Assembly: GCF_036881715.1 (NCBI RefSeq)
Contig: NZ_JBAKBF010000002.1
Span: 248,001-312,000, forward strand
DNA from: Pannonibacter anstelovis
GTDB lineage: Bacteria > Pseudomonadota > Alphaproteobacteria > Rhizobiales > Stappiaceae
Direction: 5' to 3'
Length of the DNA stretch: 64,000 nucleotides
The notes below the pieces were generated by a model. It was not told where the DNA came from. It worked only from the letters and a program-made list of their open reading frames with translations, and ran no database searches. A program made the translations under genes and the position numbers. Below, piece by piece: positions 8,820 through 17,771 of the stretch (position 1 is the first letter of the stretch; every line of letters starts with the position of its first letter).

Positions 8820-9563
8820 TCACTCACCCGCGACGAAATAATGCAGCGTGCCGTCCGGACCAATGCCAACGCGGTAGAACAGCCAGGCGCCATAGGCGTC
8901 CATTTCGGCGAAATCGGCGGCTGTGACGACGCGGTACATCTCCACCTTCTGGGCTGGTGTCAGCTTGTCGAAGGGGTAACGGGCAAAGTAGGGCCAGATG
9001 TACATTTCCTGCGGAGTTCCGGCATCAACATGCACCCAGCCCGCTTCCATCACATCCAGAAGGATCGCAAGGATCTCCTGGCCTTGGCCGTCCCCGGAGC
9101 TGTTCTTCAGGAACTCGATGGGATCGCCGATTTCCGCCAGAGACAGGGTCGGCATCATTTCGTTGCCTTCCAGCACCATGCGCATCCGCTCGACGTCGCC
9201 GCTTCGGGCCGCGTCCAGCAACTGGTCGCGCATTCGGGCCACGGGAGCAGGCAGCCCCTCGGAACCGTAATGCACTTCGGGGACCGGGAGCTGGTTCTGG
9301 GGAGACGCTTCGGAAGACTGGCCTTGCTCCGGGGCATCGGCGCCTTCGGCTGGATCAGCCTCATCCATGGTTCCGGATGCGTCATCTGCGGCGCCCTCAT
9401 CAGGGGCCGCAGGCAGGAGGTCCTCCGGCGGAATAGCCGGGCTTCCGGAGGTACTCTGCTCCGGCGGCGTCACCAGGATCGTCTCGGTTCTAACAGTCGC
9501 TGCGTCTGCAGCAGGAAGCAGCAGGAGTGCAAAACAAAGGGTGGCAATACAGTTGCGCAGCAT
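8820..9563 (-). CDS. Secreted hypothetical protein with acidic linker
   Basis: 247 residues, function not recognised. A signal peptide is clear (CIATLCFALLLLPAADA-AT). Residues about 30-95 form a Pro/Glu/Asp/Ser-rich low-complexity linker, then a folded C-terminal domain of about 140 residues begins at GLPAPVARMRDQLLDAARSG and ends in WLFYRVGIGPDGTLHYFVAGE. The domain includes an ankyrin-like helix (LLDAARSGDVERMRMVLEG) and a WPYFARYPFDKLTPAQ block. A periplasmic or membrane-associated place is inferred. It converges on btaB and stands alone. Confidence 0.7.
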   Translation of the reverse strand: MLRNCIATLCFALLLLPAADAATVRTETILVTPPEQSTSGSPAIPPEDLLPAAPDEGAADDASGTMDEADPAEGADAPEQGQSSEASPQNQLPVPEVHYGSEGLPAPVARMRDQLLDAARSGDVERMRMVLEGNEMMPTLSLAEIGDPIEFLKNSSGDGQGQEILAILLDVMEAGWVHVDAGTPQEMYIWPYFARYPFDKLTPAQKVEMYRVVTAADFAEMDAYGAWLFYRVGIGPDGTLHYFVAGE

Positions 9564-9706
9564 GGTCAGACTCAGCCGGGAGAATTTTCAACGACTATAC
9601 GCAGCCACGGCGGAAAGGCCATTCAAAAGAGCCAGCGTGCTTGGCATCGGCCCTGCCTTTCGTTAAACCGCAGGCAGATGTGCCATTTTTGCCAGAGTTT
9701 TGCCGT

Positions 9707-10333
9707 ATGACGCCTGCCTTCTCCTATGCCTTGCTTGGATTGGGCATCGGCCTCATGACCAGCGCCCCTGTGGGGCCGGTCAACATCATGGCCCTGCGCC
9801 GTGCCATCCATTTCGGGTTCAGTGCGGGGGTGCTGGTCGGGCTGGGGGCGGTCGTGGCTGATACGCTGTTCGCGGCAGCTGCGTTGTTCGGGATTTCCGC
9901 CGTTGCGGAGTTCGTCGAGCTTCACGAATTCTGGATCAAGATCACCGGCGCGGCACTTCTGCTGGTCTTTGCCATTGCCGTCCTGCGCAGCCATCCGCAC
10001 GTGAACCGGGACCGGGAGGGATTTGATCACACCCTGCTGCGTGATTCTGCGGCTGCCTTTGCCATGACGATCACCAACCCTGGAGCGGTTCTGGGGTTTC
10101 TGGCGATCTTTGGCAGCCTGGGTGACTGGGCACCTGAGCCTGGCGATCATCTCGGCGCTGCAGCCATGCTGGCTGGTGTGTCCGGCGGAGCCTTCCTGTG
10201 GTGGTGCCTGGTTGCGGGGGGAGTGACAGCCCTGCGTGACAGGTTCACGGACCGTTGGCTTGAGATGGTCAACCGGATTGCCGGTATTGCGCTCATTGTC
10301 TTTGCAAGCGCGATCGCCGCAAGTCTGTTCTAA
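9707..10333 (+). CDS. LysE-family translocator
   Basis: 208 residues with about six hydrophobic segments. The N-terminal GLGIGLMTSAPVGPVNIMAL is the LysE/RhtB signature G-x-x-x-x-x-x-P-G-P. Members export amino acids or their derivatives across the inner membrane; the substrate here is unknown. The ATG at 9707 was chosen because it immediately precedes the first hydrophobic helix; no strong ribosome binding site is visible. Divergent from the secreted protein on its left. Confidence 0.85.
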   Translation: MTPAFSYALLGLGIGLMTSAPVGPVNIMALRRAIHFGFSAGVLVGLGAVVADTLFAAAALFGISAVAEFVELHEFWIKITGAALLLVFAIAVLRSHPHVNRDREGFDHTLLRDSAAAFAMTITNPGAVLGFLAIFGSLGDWAPEPGDHLGAAAMLAGVSGGAFLWWCLVAGGVTALRDRFTDRWLEMVNRIAGIALIVFASAIAASLF

Positions 10334-10389
10334 CAATCAAGGTGCAGCCGGAGCGCAGGAAACGAGCCGCGCGCTCCGTCTTGAGGAAT

Positions 10390-10662
10390 TTACTGAAGCA
10401 CGCGATTGACCGAATAGTCACCGCGCAGAATGCGTTCCGGCAGGCCCTCTGCCAGCTTGGCAACGGCATCTTCGCCATACGTGGAAACAAGATCAGCAAG
10501 TGCAGTAAACATGGCTGCGTGAGCAACAGCATCCGTATCGACACCGCAGGCAATCGCCTCGGACCATGCATCCTGAATGAAACCAAGCGCAGCACGGCGA
10601 ATATCGTCGTCTTCAAGGTATTGGACGTCCGCAGACATCTCGCTGAATTCGTCGTTGGTCAT
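10390..10662 (-). CDS. Conserved-looking small hypothetical protein
   Basis: 90 residues, acidic and mainly helical, without signal peptide or membrane segment. Composition and codon use match its neighbours, and the start codon is ATG. The sequence IRRAALGFIQDAWSEA then VAHAAMFTALADLVSTYGEDAV looks like a small helical bundle. No family is recognised. A T-containing promoter region of about 170 bases separates it from the gene upstream on the same strand. Confidence 0.6.
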   Translation of the reverse strand: MTNDEFSEMSADVQYLEDDDIRRAALGFIQDAWSEAIACGVDTDAVAHAAMFTALADLVSTYGEDAVAKLAEGLPERILRGDYSVNRVLQ

Positions 10663-10831
10663 GCTGTCCCTTAGGTCTTTGCCGCTTTCGCTTCGGATGA
10701 GTCGGTGCCGTTCCCCGAATCTGCGAAGACCTTACCATGGGAAGACTACGCGGGAAGCGAGTGTGAAGGCCTTCTTAACGTCCACCCACAAATTATACGT
10801 GGAGGGTTAAGCCTTTGGTAACGGAGCACGG

Positions 10832-11254
10832 TTAGCGGGCGTAACGTGCCGTAACGTCCCGGCTCAGCTTCTCGCCTTCCTGGATATAGGCGTTCATGGC
10901 AGCCCGTGCGGCCGGTGTACAGCTTTGATACACCGAAGAAAATCCGCGATAGCCGAGGTTGAAGCGCTCGATGTGGCGGCGCTTGCGCACTTCGTCCTGC
11001 ATTTCAGCGTCCAGCAGGTTTTCCATCCGCTCACGCCAGCTCGGCGCATCCTCGCGCCCGCACAGGGGCCGCAGGAAATGCAGAGCCCCGAGGATTTCCG
11101 ACAGGCGGAGCAACTGACGTTCATAGGGTGCTTCGGACAGCGGGTCCTGTGAAAGAACCGGCAAAGGCGAGAGCATCAGGACAGCCGATGCAAGGCCTGC
11201 AAGCACTGCCGTGGTCATTTGGCGCCGGGCGCTGGTATGTGTGCTGGAGTCCAT
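10832..11254 (-). CDS. TIGR02301-like secreted alphaproteobacterial protein
   Basis: 140 residues with an N-terminal signal peptide (VLAGLASAVLMLSPLPVLS-QD). The mature part has LLRLSEILGALHFLRPLCG, WRERMENLLDAE and FNLGYRGFSSVYQSCTPAA, the pattern of the alphaproteobacterial family TIGR02301, whose function is unknown. Two Cys (LCG and QSCTP) could form a disulfide in the periplasm. Transcribed in the same direction as the Nudix gene upstream, 70 bases away. Confidence 0.75.
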   Translation of the reverse strand: MDSSTHTSARRQMTTAVLAGLASAVLMLSPLPVLSQDPLSEAPYERQLLRLSEILGALHFLRPLCGREDAPSWRERMENLLDAEMQDEVRKRRHIERFNLGYRGFSSVYQSCTPAARAAMNAYIQEGEKLSRDVTARYAR

Positions 11255-11323
11255 CGGTTCCCTGCCTGTCCGGCCGGATAATGGGCTGCAAGGACCGGCG
11301 GTGCAAGGCCGCGGGTTTCCCCG

Positions 11324-11749
11324 TCAACAGGCCATCAGCTTCCGGATACGTTCAGCAGTGCCAGGAGTCATTTCAAGGTTGTCGAGCCCGGAAAGAGGCA
11401 TGAAGCAGGCCTCTGCCGCGTCATCGCCTGCGATGGGTTCGCCTGAAACATAGGCTCCCATGAAGACCGTCAGATGAAACCGGGCACGAATCGCGCCGTC
11501 CTCTTTCCGGCTCTCGATGATGAGGGCGTCGACAGGCTCACCAAGCAGCGCGGTGACCCCGGTTTCCTCCAGAAGTTCCCGCTGTGCGGCCTGCAGAAGG
11601 CTTTCGCCTGCCTCGGCTTTGCCGCCGGGAAGGCTCCAGAAACCGGCATAGGGCGCCTTGCCCCTGCGGATGAGCAGAACGTCTCCATTCCTGTGGCAGA
11701 GAATGCTGACACCTGGAACAAGAGGAGGAAGAGCAGGGGGCCTGGACAT
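11324..11749 (-). CDS. Nudix hydrolase
   Basis: 141 residues. The Nudix box GGKAEAGESLLQAAQRELLEETG fits G-x5-E-x7-R-E-U-x-E-E-x-G-U exactly, with the Mg-binding Glu pair in REL-LEE. Nearby EETGVTALLGEPV and SLPGGK resemble MutT/ADP-ribose type hydrolases, which cleave nucleoside diphosphates linked to another group; the substrate cannot be decided. The gene begins three bases after the stop of the preceding 171-residue gene, so both are one transcript. Confidence 0.88.
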   Translation of the reverse strand: MSRPPALPPLVPGVSILCHRNGDVLLIRRGKAPYAGFWSLPGGKAEAGESLLQAAQRELLEETGVTALLGEPVDALIIESRKEDGAIRARFHLTVFMGAYVSGEPIAGDDAAEACFMPLSGLDNLEMTPGTAERIRKLMAC

Positions 11750-11752
11750 GGC

Positions 11753-12268
11753 TCAGGCAAACAGGGCGTCGATTTCCGCCTGTGCTTCGGAGCCTTCGTG
11801 CGCAGGAACATCCCGGGTGCTGATGTGACCATGGATGACACCGCTGGCCATAGCGATCAGCGGCTTGATCTCGTTGGTTGCCTTTTCCGCGAGCTCAAAA
11901 GCCACTTCCGACGGAGAGACAGCATTGCGAATCATGTCCTGCGAGCTGAGGACGGCGGCATTGATTCCCGCCACCAGTGACTCCAGATGCGAGCGCAGGC
12001 GAACCGGTGCGGCATGATAGGCCAGAATCGCGAGCTGGCGTTCGGAGAAGCTCGAGTTCTCGAAATGCGTTTCGTAATCTGCCGGGCTCCAGCTCAGCAC
12101 GTCCTCGGCGCATTCCGGCATGGCCGGGAGCATTTCGAGCAGCATCACCACTTCATTGAAATGGTTCAGATAGTCGGTTGCAAGGCCAGTCGCCGGGTTG
12201 ATATTGGCTTTGACAAGCCGCTCGGCGGACAGATCGCCGGTGCCCAGCACTGGATCCTCCTGCGTCAT
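11753..12268 (-). CDS. Conserved-looking hypothetical protein upstream of Nudix gene
   Basis: 171 residues, soluble, acidic, largely helical; no recognised family. Notable blocks are ATDYLNHFNEVVMLLEMLP, MPECAEDVLSW and YHAAPVRLRSHLESLVAGINAAV. Its stop is three bases from the Nudix start, a tight pair that suggests a related role, but no function can be given from sequence. Divergent from the SRAP gene with an 86-base promoter gap. Confidence 0.65.
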   Translation of the reverse strand: MTQEDPVLGTGDLSAERLVKANINPATGLATDYLNHFNEVVMLLEMLPAMPECAEDVLSWSPADYETHFENSSFSERQLAILAYHAAPVRLRSHLESLVAGINAAVLSSQDMIRNAVSPSEVAFELAEKATNEIKPLIAMASGVIHGHISTRDVPAHEGSEAQAEIDALFA

Positions 12269-12354
12269 GCCATCCCCCCGGTTGAACTCTACTTCTCCCG
12301 AACCTAACCTGCCTTTGTTGCCAAAGAACTAATCAGATCACTGCAAGGATTTTC

Positions 12355-13122
12355 ATGTGCGGACGCTTCACCCTGACATCACCCCCGGAAGCGGTCGCGC
12401 AACTCTTCGGTTACCGGGACCGGCCAGACTTTCCGCCGCGCTACAACATAGCCCCCACCCAGCCTGTTGCTACTGTCCGGCATGAGCATGGCCAGCGGCG
12501 GTTCGCACTGGTGCGCTGGGGATTGATTCCGGGCTGGGTAAAAGATCCGGCCAGCTTCACCCTCCTGGTCAATGCAAGGGCAGAGACGGCAGCGGAAAAG
12601 CCTTCGTTCCGTGCGGCCATGCGTCATCACCGCTGCCTCGTGCCGGTGGATGGCTTTTACGAATGGCTGCGGACTGGCGGGCAGAAGCAGCCCTTCTTCA
12701 TCCGGCCTGCCGGCGGCGGCTTGATGGCGGTGGCCGGGCTGTGGGACACATGGTCCGATCCGTCGGGCGGCGAGATCGATACCGGTGCCTTGCTGACCGT
12801 ACCAGCCAACCGGGCCATGCAGGCCGTGCACGACCGTATGCCGGCTATCCTTTTCGAGCAGGATTTCGATGCCTGGCTGGATACCGGACAGGTAAGGGCG
12901 GAAGAAGCCCGCCGCCTGCTGCGGCCGGTGGCAGATGACTATCTGGAGTTCATCCCGGTTTCGTCCCGTGTCAATAGTGCCTCTCAGGATGATCCGGGGC
13001 TGACCGAGCGTGCTGCCGAGGCGGCACCCGGGGCAGACCCGGAAAAAGAACCGAAGTCCCGTCCCGCCCGCAGAAAGGCGCAAGGCGGCGGTGGCAGCTC
13101 CGGTCAGCTTGATCTTTTCTAG
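12355..13122 (+). CDS. SOS response-associated (SRAP/HMCES/YedK) peptidase
   Basis: 255 residues beginning MCGRF, so Cys2 becomes the N-terminal catalytic residue after Met removal. The other SRAP landmarks follow: YNIAPTQPV, RWGLIPGW, NARAET, CLVPVDGFYEW with the catalytic Glu, and VHDRMPAIL with the His. Family members form a DNA-protein crosslink with abasic sites in single-stranded DNA and so shield them. The C-terminal ~40 residues are a basic Pro/Ala/Lys-rich tail. AAGGA lies upstream of the ATG. Confidence 0.93.
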   Translation: MCGRFTLTSPPEAVAQLFGYRDRPDFPPRYNIAPTQPVATVRHEHGQRRFALVRWGLIPGWVKDPASFTLLVNARAETAAEKPSFRAAMRHHRCLVPVDGFYEWLRTGGQKQPFFIRPAGGGLMAVAGLWDTWSDPSGGEIDTGALLTVPANRAMQAVHDRMPAILFEQDFDAWLDTGQVRAEEARRLLRPVADDYLEFIPVSSRVNSASQDDPGLTERAAEAAPGADPEKEPKSRPARRKAQGGGGSSGQLDLF

Positions 13123-13209
13123 GAAAATTGCTGCATTCTTTGGCGTGCTATACGAAAATGTAAATGCCTTTGCGTTAGGTCGTTGGATGACGAAAACGGA
13201 AGGGGCAGT

Positions 13210-14343
13210 ATGCGGGCCGCGTTGAATGATCGTCTGGCTGAAGTGCCGGAGCCGAAGGCTGCCCGCCTGGTGCGCCCGATGCGCCGGGATGATCTTCCGG
13301 TGGTCGCTGGTCTCTTCAGCCGCGTGTTCCGGCCCTCCGGGGTCAGGGACGCGGCCGCGCTGGAAGCCTATCTTGCCGAATTGCTCTTTGGCAGCCCTTC
13401 CTACAGCGAAGCGCACGGCAGTCTCGTTCATGACCATCCCTGTTCCGGCATCAAGGCGGCGGTACTTGCAGTTCCCATGACCTTCAGTGTGGAAGGGCGG
13501 CCTGTCATTGCCCGGCTGTTGTGTTCCTTTATGTCCGAAGGACGGGAGGGGCGCTCAGGAGCTGCCCGGATTGCCCGGTCCTTGCGGGCCTGCACACAGG
13601 ATCTCCTTCTGTCGGACAGTGCCTCGCCGCTCAGCGCCAGCCATTGGCTTTCCGGCGGGGGTCAGGTGCTGACGACGCAAAGCCTGGCGTGGCGCCGGGT
13701 GATGCGGCCTGCCTCGGCAGCACGGCTGGTCGCGGGCCAGAGCCTTCCCCGCCTGCGCCCTTTGCTGGCTTTGCTGCCTTGCGGCGCGGTTGACGCTCTT
13801 TCCCGGCGGCTCAAGCCTGCGCTTGTTCCGGAAGTGCGGACTGAACTCGGACTGGAAGAAACGGATGCTGCCGGCTTCCTGCGGGCCGCCAGACCGCTGC
13901 TGGCCCGTTTCCCGGTTCATCCCCTTTGGCCGGATGAAGAATTCGCCTGGCTGACCGGCCTTGCTGCGCGTAACCATGCGCTCGGCACCTTGCGTTTTGC
14001 TCTGGCTAAAGATGGCAAGGGCAGCTTTGCGGCTCTTGCCTGGTACAGCGATGGGCGCAAGGCAACGGTTCTGCATCTGCTGACAGAAGAGGGCCGGGAG
14101 CTTGACGCCGCCGCCGCCATGCTGGCCGCCTTCGAGGCTGAGGGTCTGATAATGGCCGAGGGCATGGCAAAACCCAGCCTGATGCGTGCGCTTCTTTCCC
14201 AGCGCTGGATCAGCTTCTCTCCGCGCGGCCTGTTCTGTATTGGCAGCCGTTTTTCGAGTGTGAACGACGCTGCACGCCGCGGGGATCTTTATGCGGGCGG
14301 CTTCGCCTCGGAAAGCTGGAGCCGCCTGTTGACGGATCTTTGA
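13210..14343 (+). CDS. GNAT-like hypothetical protein
   Basis: 377 residues from ATG 13210 (AAGGGG upstream); an in-frame TTG at 13183 is less likely. The N-terminus, VRPMRRDDLPVVAGLFSRVFRP, is the beta1-alpha1 opening of GNAT acyltransferases, and MTFSVEGRPVIARLLCSFM could be strands 2-4, yet a clear acetyl-CoA loop is missing. A second half (about 190-377), with LRFALAKDGKGSFAALAWYSDGR, may be a second degenerate GNAT fold. Function not recognised. It precedes the TPR-methyltransferase on the same strand. Confidence 0.6.
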   Translation: MRAALNDRLAEVPEPKAARLVRPMRRDDLPVVAGLFSRVFRPSGVRDAAALEAYLAELLFGSPSYSEAHGSLVHDHPCSGIKAAVLAVPMTFSVEGRPVIARLLCSFMSEGREGRSGAARIARSLRACTQDLLLSDSASPLSASHWLSGGGQVLTTQSLAWRRVMRPASAARLVAGQSLPRLRPLLALLPCGAVDALSRRLKPALVPEVRTELGLEETDAAGFLRAARPLLARFPVHPLWPDEEFAWLTGLAARNHALGTLRFALAKDGKGSFAALAWYSDGRKATVLHLLTEEGRELDAAAAMLAAFEAEGLIMAEGMAKPSLMRALLSQRWISFSPRGLFCIGSRFSSVNDAARRGDLYAGGFASESWSRLLTDL

Positions 14344-14435
14344 TCCGTTCTCCAGCACAGTGATTGCGCCTGTCCTTTTCGGGCGGAGAGCGGTAAGAGG
14401 CGAACAGGACTACCGCACGCAGGAAAGGGCTGACC

Positions 14436-15281
14436 ATGGCCGAAGAAGAAGAGACTGCATCCTTCGACGAGGAAGCACTGGCCGAGGTCTATAACAGGGG
14501 TCTTGATCTGGAGAAGGCCGGAGATCTGGATGGCGCGGAAGCGGCCTACCGGGAAGCCCTGACCATCGATCCGGAAGACCACTGCGGCGCCAGCGTGCGC
14601 CTTGCGGCCATGGGCCGCGATGCTGCACCCGATGCCATGCCGGAAGCCTATGTGTCGACGCTCTTCGACCAGCATGCCGATGTCTTCGAGGCCATTCTCG
14701 TCGATCAGCTGGGCTACTGTGTGCCGCTTCTGCTGCGTGAGCAGCTGCGCAGCCATGCGCCGGGACCCTATAAGGCTGCGCTGGATCTTGGCTGCGGCAC
14801 CGGCCTGACCGGTGAAGCGCTGGGCGATATCTGCGAGGGGATGACGGGCGTCGATCTGTCCGAAAAGATTGTCGAGATCGCCTTCGACCGGGAGGTCTAC
14901 ACCGACCTTTACGTCGGCGAGGCGGTCGCCTTTCTGGAAGAGTTCGAGGACGATGATGGCCAGCGTCCGGTCTATGACCTGATCGCAGCGACAGACGTCT
15001 TCCCCTATCTCGGTAAGGTGGAGCGGATCGTGGCAGCCGCAGCAGACCGGCTGACTCCGGGCGGTGTTTTCGGCTTTTCGACCGAGACCCTGCCGGACGA
15101 AGCTCTGGGCGGGAAGGATTATCTCGTCGGCCCGAAGCGGCGCTATGCCCATTCGGAAAGCTATCTGCGGCGCGTGCTGGAAGCCTCCGGCTTCTCCATT
15201 CTGGCCATGGACCCGATCACCGTGCGCCTTGAGGAGGGCGAGCCGGTGCCGGGCCATCTGGTGCTCGCCCGCCGGGGATAA
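14436..15281 (+). CDS. TPR-linked SAM-dependent methyltransferase
   Basis: 281 residues: an acidic N-terminus with one to two TPR-like helices (YNRGLDLEKAGDLDGAEAAY then ALTIDP), a class I methyltransferase core from about residue 105 with LDLGCGTGLTGEAL (motif I), GVDLSEKIVEIA (motif II) and DLIAATDVFPYLG (motif IV). This resembles the COG4976-type predicted methyltransferases. The substrate is unknown. AGGAAAGGG precedes the ATG. Followed by a strong hairpin. Confidence 0.8.
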   Translation: MAEEEETASFDEEALAEVYNRGLDLEKAGDLDGAEAAYREALTIDPEDHCGASVRLAAMGRDAAPDAMPEAYVSTLFDQHADVFEAILVDQLGYCVPLLLREQLRSHAPGPYKAALDLGCGTGLTGEALGDICEGMTGVDLSEKIVEIAFDREVYTDLYVGEAVAFLEEFEDDDGQRPVYDLIAATDVFPYLGKVERIVAAAADRLTPGGVFGFSTETLPDEALGGKDYLVGPKRRYAHSESYLRRVLEASGFSILAMDPITVRLEEGEPVPGHLVLARRG

Positions 15282-15289
15282 AACCGGGC

Positions 15290-15316
15290 TTGCGCCAGCC
15301 TTCAAGGCTGGCGCAA
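15290..15316. terminator. Shared hairpin between convergent genes
   Basis: TTGCGCCAGCC and GGCTGGCGCAA form a perfect eleven-pair stem around loop TTCAA, starting nine bases after the methyltransferase stop and ending 21 bases before the end of the convergent hydrolase. No long T tract; likely bidirectional. Confidence 0.6.
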
Positions 15317-15337
15317 CAATCCGCAAATCTTCACCTC

Positions 15338-16243
15338 TCAGCCAAGATGCTGCTTGAAGAAGGCGATGGTGCGCTCTTCTGCAAGCTTTGCGGCGGCCTC
15401 GTCGTAGCGAGGCGTGGTGTCGTTGTGGAAGCCGTGGTTCACGCCGGGATAGATGTAGGCCGTGTAGGTCTTGCCGTTGGCCTTCAACGCTTCCTCGTAA
15501 GCTGGCCAGCCCGCGTTGATGCGCTCGTCCAGCTCGGCATATTGCAGCAGAAGCGGTGCCTTGATGGCCGGAACGCCGTCCAGAGGCGCCTGGCGGCCAT
15601 AAAAGGGCACGCCTGCAGCAAGCTCCGGATAGGCAACGGCAATGGCATTGACCACGCCGCCGCCGTAGCAGAAACCGACTGCCCCTACCTTGCCGGTACT
15701 GTCCTCACGGGCCAGCAGATGCTCGAAACCGGCGAAGAAATCATTCATCAGCTTTTCCCGATCAACCGTCTGCTGCAATTCACGGCCCTTGTCGTCATTG
15801 CCCGGATAGCCGCCAACGGATGTGAGCCCGTCCGGCGCCAGCGCCATGAACCCGGCCTTTGCCATGCGCCGTGCCACATCCTCGATATAGGGATTGAGGC
15901 CCCGGTTCTCGTGGATCACGAGGACGGCAGGCAGCTTTGCGGCAGCTCCTGCTGGCTTCACCAGATAGCCGTTCACCTCGCCGTTGCCATTGGGGGAGGC
16001 ATAGGTGATGCGTTCAGCCACGATCCCGGCATCATCGGGCGCCACCTGCTGGGCCAGAGCATAGTTGGGAGCCAGCTGATCCAGCAGCATGGCCGCGGTA
16101 ATGCCCGCGACCGTAAACTTGGCGGCCTTTTCGAGGAAGTCACGCTTGGTGATCTTGCCGTGGGCGTAGAAGTCGTAAAGGTCGAGGAGTTCCTGGGGGA
16201 AATCCCGCGCCGTCTTGCGCTGCATGGGCGTCATGTCATCCAT
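15338..16243 (-). CDS. Dienelactone hydrolase family protein with Tat-like leader
   Basis: 301 residues. The alpha/beta-hydrolase triad is visible: Cys in VGFCYGGGVV, Asp near LLLQYAELDERIN, His in PGVNHGFHND. An N-terminal region of ~65 residues contains ITKRDFLEKAAKFTVAGITA, a hydrophobic segment after a K-R-D-F-L motif, reminiscent of a twin-arginine export signal with one Arg replaced by Lys. The family hydrolyses dienelactones or related esters; the real substrate is not known. GHGK-type catabolic neighbours are absent. Confidence 0.82.
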   Translation of the reverse strand: MDDMTPMQRKTARDFPQELLDLYDFYAHGKITKRDFLEKAAKFTVAGITAAMLLDQLAPNYALAQQVAPDDAGIVAERITYASPNGNGEVNGYLVKPAGAAAKLPAVLVIHENRGLNPYIEDVARRMAKAGFMALAPDGLTSVGGYPGNDDKGRELQQTVDREKLMNDFFAGFEHLLAREDSTGKVGAVGFCYGGGVVNAIAVAYPELAAGVPFYGRQAPLDGVPAIKAPLLLQYAELDERINAGWPAYEEALKANGKTYTAYIYPGVNHGFHNDTTPRYDEAAAKLAEERTIAFFKQHLG

Positions 16244-16374
16244 CGTGTGCTCCTTGCCGCATGATGCACCCGCCTCCGGGCATCGTCATTCGCAAGCCGC
16301 TACACTAATGCGCGCTGATGCAAGTACGAGCGTCCAATCAACCTTGCACGTAAAAGTGAACGCCGGTGATCAAA

Positions 16375-16401
16375 CGCCGCAGAGCATCATCCTCTGCGGC
16401 G
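16375..16401 (-). terminator. Rho-independent-like terminator after the RNA methyltransferase gene
   Basis: Read on the minus strand, CGCCGCAGAG and CTCTGCGGCG form a ten-pair stem with a seven-base loop, followed by TTTGATC. It lies 12 bases past the end of the methyltransferase gene. Confidence 0.6.
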
Positions 16402-16412
16402 CAGTCCTGAGC

Positions 16413-17651
16413 CTATGCCCGTTCCAGCGCCGCCACCACTTCCACATGCGGGGAGTAGAGGAACTGGTCCACCGGTGTTACGCGGGTGACCTTGAAGCCG
16501 CCGTCGATCAGTATACGCAAATCGCGGGCGAGGGTGGCCGGATTGCAGGAGACGGCAGCAATTCGCTTCACCTTGGAAAGGGCCAGCTGCTCCGCCTGCG
16601 CCTGCGCGCCCGTGCGCGGCGGGTCAAAGGTGACGGCATCAAAGCCTGCAAGCTCCGCTGCCATCAGCGGGCGGCGGAACAGGTCACGCCGCTCGAAGGT
16701 GATCTGCCTGAGGCCTGCCGGCTGGCGCGACGCCCGGTCGAGAGCAGCCACGGCTGCGGCCTCGCCTTCCACCGCGTGCACGGACATGGTTTCGGCCATG
16801 CGGAAGGTGAAGGTGCCGATGCCCGCGAAAAGGTCAGCCGCCTTCTTCGATTTGCCAAGGGCAGCCAGAACCAGAGTTGCCAGATGGGCTTCGGCCTCGG
16901 CTGTGGCCTGCGTGAACCCGCCCGGTGCGGGAACGGCTGCCACCTTGCCCATTGGCAGCGCCGGGGCGCGTGCTTCCAGGATGATCTCACCATCAACGGA
17001 GAGGCGGGCAAGACCGAGATCCGCCGTCAGGCCCGAGAGCTGCACCAGCTTCTTTTCCATGCCGGGCGCCGCATTGGCCAGCGCCACATCAAGGCCGGCC
17101 GGCGTTGCCAGCACGGTCAGGCGCAGCTCCCCTTTGCGCGGCATCAGCACTTCGGCAAGGCGCTTGAGGCCCGGCACGGCGGCAACGATCTTCGGGTCCA
17201 GCACGGGGCATTCGGTAATGTCCACCAGCCGGTTGCTGGCCCGCTCGTGATAGCCGAGCAGCAGCTTGTGACCGGCGCGCACGGCCGTCAGCACGGCGCG
17301 GCGGCGGGAGCCGGGTGCACTTGGGATGACCTCATCCACCGGTACTTCGATGCCCCGGTCTTCCAGCGCGCGTACCACCTGATCCCGCTTGAAAGCGAGA
17401 TAGTCAGGCTCGGCCATGTGCTGCAGGGAGCACCCGCCGCAGGCCTCGAAATGGCGGCATGTGGGCTCCACACGGGCAGGGCTGCGGGTGAGGATTTCGA
17501 GGATGGTGGCCCGGTCCCCTTGCGCTTTCACGCGCAGCACGTCGCCCGGCAGTCCGCCGGGTACGAAAAGAGGGCCTTTCGGGCCAGAAGCCAGCCCGTC
17601 GCCCAGGTGGCCGAGGGCGGTGATGGTGATGTCGATTGTCGCGTCCGTCAT
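16413..17651 (-). CDS. TrmA/RlmD-family RNA (uracil-C5) methyltransferase
   Basis: 412 residues from ATG 17651. An N-terminal TRAM-like domain (ITITALGHLGDGLA) is followed by Fe-S cluster cysteines (CRHFEACGGC and a later ECPVLD Cys) and a methyltransferase core with LFAGIGTFTF, FDPPRTGA and the catalytic Cys motif VSCNPATLARD. The family makes 5-methyluridine in rRNA or tRNA using SAM; which base is modified cannot be told. It lies 120 bases downstream of tlyA on the same strand, the two forming an RNA-modification pair. Confidence 0.88.
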   Translation of the reverse strand: MTDATIDITITALGHLGDGLASGPKGPLFVPGGLPGDVLRVKAQGDRATILEILTRSPARVEPTCRHFEACGGCSLQHMAEPDYLAFKRDQVVRALEDRGIEVPVDEVIPSAPGSRRRAVLTAVRAGHKLLLGYHERASNRLVDITECPVLDPKIVAAVPGLKRLAEVLMPRKGELRLTVLATPAGLDVALANAAPGMEKKLVQLSGLTADLGLARLSVDGEIILEARAPALPMGKVAAVPAPGGFTQATAEAEAHLATLVLAALGKSKKAADLFAGIGTFTFRMAETMSVHAVEGEAAAVAALDRASRQPAGLRQITFERRDLFRRPLMAAELAGFDAVTFDPPRTGAQAQAEQLALSKVKRIAAVSCNPATLARDLRILIDGGFKVTRVTPVDQFLYSPHVEVVAALERA

Positions 17652-17771
17652 CGCCGTGCGATACCCCGCCCCGCCGCCAACCGCAAGCGCGGAATTGCGG
17701 GGTTTATGCAAGACACTCGCCTTCCTTATGCCAAGGCTTTCAGATGCTGACGCATCACGCCTGGAATTTGC

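Noticed and set aside
10772..10812. Inverted repeat CTTAAC...GTTAAG near a short gene, considered as terminator or CtrA site
   Set aside because: Arms match imperfectly (GTCCAC vs GTGGAG regions) and the TTAA spacing does not give N7.
13183..13209. TTG start nine codons earlier for the GNAT-like gene
   Set aside because: ATG 13210 has a better ribosome site and fits the domain start.
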